Assembly: GCF_003390325.1 (NCBI RefSeq) | Contig: NZ_QUOK01000004.1 | Span: 310,001-374,000 of the forward strand | Direction: 5' to 3' | Length of the DNA: 64,000 nt | Source: Rhodohalobacter sp. SW132 | GTDB lineage: Bacteria; Bacteroidota; Rhodothermia; Balneolales; Balneolaceae | Shown: piece by piece, positions 62,901 through 64,000 of the stretch | Numbering within the stretch: the first letter of the stretch is position 1 | How the letters are laid out: each line of letters opens with the position of its first letter | Notes under the pieces: model-generated | The model's input: only the letters and a program-made list of their open reading frames with translations | Databases searched by the model: none | What the model was told of the DNA's origin: nothing | Program-made: the position numbers and the translations under genes

Positions 62901-63410
62901 CTCGTCGATTACAGTCTTGTTTACATGCACGTGCGCCCAGGCCCAAAGCTGATCGGCCGAAGGGAATTTCGCCCTCGCTTCCGGCCGGATATAAGGCAGC
63001 GGCCTTTCTTTGATATTCTTACCGTCTTTAAACTCATCTTCTTTTAACACCACGAGCATTATCCAGGGCAATAATCGGTGTTCCTGAGGTTTCACCGGCG
63101 AATATCTCCACGGCATATCCTCATCATAGAATTCGATAAACGGTAGATAATTGGGCTCAAAATTGGTGATCCTATTTCCGGGTTCCATCCGTATAATCGC
63201 TTTCGAAGCGATACCCGTAATATCACCGGGGCCGTAAATTTCTATATCCTTCTTTATGGGCGGCCGTGTTTCAGAACCGTTGTCAAGGGTCTCACCGACA
63301 AGCGTTAGTTCAACCGGAATGGTGGCCCGGTTACCAGACTGTCCCTCTATCTGGTTGGCAATACCTTGGCGTACCCATGGTAAAAACGAATATGTAGCCA
63401 TCGTACTCAT
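59925..63410 (-). CDS. Giant uncharacterised protein with central membrane hairpin, 1161 residues
   Basis: Protein of 1161 residues. The N-terminus has three ungapped motifs I associate with a widespread uncharacterised family: YGPGDITGI at 59-67, FEPNYLPFIEFYDEDMPWRYSP at 84-105 and LLPWIMLVVLKEDEF at 113-127. At ~637-677 two hydrophobic segments (KWFPLLLAILLFIILIFV and FYSVGIVFAAAMVYLY), separated by a short NPGTT turn, make a membrane hairpin; both large halves would then face the same side. The second half has long acidic helical stretches and a beta-rich end (GEGFIDISGDTPTITVNQIL). It overlaps the gene at 63407 as ATGA. A nearby Met at residue 4 is an alternative start. Role unknown; anchoring of the assembly to the membrane is a guess. 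Confidence 0.75.
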   Translation of the reverse strand: MSTMATYSFLPWVRQGIANQIEGQSGNRATIPVELTLVGETLDNGSETRPPIKKDIEIYGPGDITGIASKAIIRMEPGNRITNFEPNYLPFIEFYDEDMPWRYSPVKPQEHRLLPWIMLVVLKEDEFKDGKNIKERPLPYIRPEARAKFPSADQLWAWAHVHVNKTVIDETFLSEDAEAIQEQLASVLDEDPDMAYSRIMCPRKLEANTAYHAFLVPVFESGRRAGVGKDPFDANADEMAWNDANPDELPYYHRYYFRTGTVGDFEYLVRLLEPQPVDSRVGLRDMDVQKPGANIEGIRDDSEVSEEQKLDGILKLGGALRIPDIFYSPEEFAVVEKYRKWATLNGTESYPHPFQEDLAAFINLTDSYEVVDAGQANKDSGITEVSLGDEVTEIDPDTDYDIEHNPDPLITAPLYGRWHALAKRLLKEREGSDISPNNNWIHELNLDPRWRVASGFGTKIVQENQEDYMKAAWEQIGDVLESNKKIRGAQLAKETTYIWHQSHMKTIKEQRPEKWAMLAAPLHKRVTHDFEFQENGTVTHNRHTIYHQVNRSRIPRAALSVSMRKFTRPRGTLMKRLPFDDDITPDNLLDRINKGEVSAAPERETPPEILTPKDLYEETRPKNVPGFVIDLLSEYPWMKWFPLLLAILLFIILIFVNPGTTFYSVGIVFAAAMVYLYRRFSTWSKQQSAAESVLEENQTPEAVDDLPRSPDFRISTPEENFTPSRGTEDSEEAGRFKKALKDAYTFVEESVRQSQSQPKPALDISLVNDVMFESLDPEITIPRWVWGSVIIPDRIRDQLKEEFVEAMAYPEIDLPMYKPLVDQSSELFLPNINHIAQNSISILETNQKFIESYMVGLNHEFARELLWREYPTDQRGSYFRQFWEARGYFDSEDLTEEELKEKLKDIPQLHRWSKYSDLGDHDHREAEGEDEEVVLVIRGELLKKYPNAVIYAQRAVWKDEDGEHVLNGDSDAIDPTKERDLRPLSEEEQGNPPRTVLKSPLYEAKVEPDIYFFGFDLTVCEAKGGTGKESEPVDERCAGEGITWDDPGWFFVIKERPGEPRFGLGAGDESHMEDGKLEVWNDLGWIDIDSGEGFIDISGDTPTITVNQILEDGSVKKEQQSEDLHIEWNKEMSSAELAYILYQVPVLVAIHATEMLPDIDE

Positions 63411-64000
63411 GCTGCGGTATTGATTTCGGTATTGGGAATCACATGTAATTGATCGGCGAATTTTGCATCGTTATGAATTTTTTGCTCCATAAATTCCTTC
63501 GCTTTGGCCTGGCTTGTAAATGACTTGACCGTTCCATTTTCCCCCATGGGTTTGTTATCGGTATTGAACGCCACAGAATACTCATGTGGTTTAACTTCTA
63601 TAACTTCATCAAAAGGCTGCATCCGTTTTTTATGCTGGTTCGAGAGTACCGATTTGCGTACCGCGCTACCGGCCAAAAAGTGTTGGTGGAGCGCTTCATG
63701 GAGGAAGCTGAATCCGTTTGCAAAGAAACTGAAGAAGGGTTTTATAAACCGCTTATAATAACTGTCGATAATGATCGATTCGTAACGGATGACCCGCTTC
63801 ACGGCCTGGCTGGTTTTAATTTGTTCTCCTTCCACCGCTACTTCCACTCCGCCGTTAAGCGGTTCAAAAGCGGCGCTGGAGAGGCGGCCGGAGTCTTCGA
63901 TATCCTTATACTGACCGATCGCAAACTGTTCTTCAATGTCCGACACCACCATATTACCGCCCCCGTTCACGGCGGCTTTAAGCTTCAGTTTATTCACATC
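63407..64000 (-). CDS. Partial uncharacterised protein of the giant-protein locus, cut by the window end
   Basis: About 197 residues are visible; the frame stays open to the window edge, and the GTG at 63997 is only an internal possibility, so the true start lies beyond 64000. The visible part includes EEQFAIGQYKDIEDSGRLSSAAFEPLNGGVEVAVEG and a central hydrophobic, aromatic segment (YYKRFIKPFFSFFANGFSFLHEALHQHFLAG) that could be membrane-associated or amphipathic. I do not recognise the family. Its stop overlaps the start of the 1161-residue gene as ATGA, which shows translational coupling, so the locus continues to the right of this window. Confidence 0.65.
   Translation of the reverse strand, partial: DVNKLKLKAAVNGGGNMVVSDIEEQFAIGQYKDIEDSGRLSSAAFEPLNGGVEVAVEGEQIKTSQAVKRVIRYESIIIDSYYKRFIKPFFSFFANGFSFLHEALHQHFLAGSAVRKSVLSNQHKKRMQPFDEVIEVKPHEYSVAFNTDNKPMGENGTVKSFTSQAKAKEFMEQKIHNDAKFADQLHVIPNTEINTAA

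Noticed and set aside
52182-64000. Phage tail, contractile injection or type VI secretion interpretation
   Set aside because: No sheath, tube, baseplate spike, LysM or ATPase motif was found in any of the four proteins, so a machine type cannot be assigned.
1-64000. tRNA and rRNA genes
   Set aside because: No rRNA-like stretch or tRNA cloverleaf was recognised anywhere by eye; a covariance-model scan would settle it.

Overview
The window looks like a chromosome segment of a Bacteroidota/Balneolota-type bacterium, most likely Balneolales (Rhodothermia relatives). The reasons are a secreted protein with the [10 protein letters not shown]-type C-terminal sorting/FlgD-like domain (21.8-23.7 kb), many lipoproteins with SCxx-type lipoboxes, few strong Shine-Dalgarno sites, and intergenic hairpin and palindrome repeats that recur along the window. 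This placement is inference; no rRNA or tRNA gene is present to confirm it.

Layout. (1) 0.2-5.2 kb, minus strand: a copper operon with a multicopper oxidase, three paralogous two-domain cupredoxin-like proteins and an NTF2-like lipoprotein. (2) 5.7-14.8 kb: SnoaL/NTF2-like genes, a very large lipoprotein, a serine hydrolase with tandem C-terminal repeats, and three genes broken by frameshifts, most of which look like single-base losses in short homopolymers. (3) 15.2-17.2 kb, plus strand: an AT-rich composite DNA-binding protein (HhH + sigma-region-4-like + two HARE-like winged helices). (4) 17.7-21.2 kb, plus strand: nucleotidyltransferase, HPr-kinase-like protein, lasso-type B2 protease and PqqD-like B1 protein, i.e. 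a RiPP tailoring set without a cyclase; a small convergent gene at 21580-21744 carries a plausible B1-recognition motif and is a candidate substrate. (5) 21.8-51.1 kb, minus strand: a long exopolysaccharide/O-antigen-like locus. It holds a sugar transferase, a YjbH homologue split into two coupled genes, a UDP-GlcNAc 2-epimerase-like enzyme, a run of overlapping modification genes (deacetylases, ATP-grasp, DUF354, HAD, alpha/alpha-toroid, GT4), Wzy, GT2, Wzx, the WbpE/WbpD/WbpB-like set for a diacetamido-uronic acid sugar, an SLBB protein and a Wzc-type tyrosine kinase. Two relic 3' gene ends (wzy and degT) suggest a past cassette exchange around Wzx-GT2-Wzy. (6) 51.2-51.9 kb: a truncated IS4 transposase. 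(7) 52.2-64.0 kb, minus strand: a locus of giant uncharacterised proteins (622, 1912, 1161 aa and a partial one) that runs off the window.

How it works together. Regions 4 and 5 together look like an envelope/polysaccharide and secreted-peptide module. Region 7 is the best candidate for an undescribed system: its proteins carry strong, ungapped signature motifs but no recognisable enzymatic fold, they are translationally coupled, and one has a central membrane hairpin. Several intergenic repeat families recur through the polysaccharide locus, and two of them appear to have been inserted in frame into coding genes.
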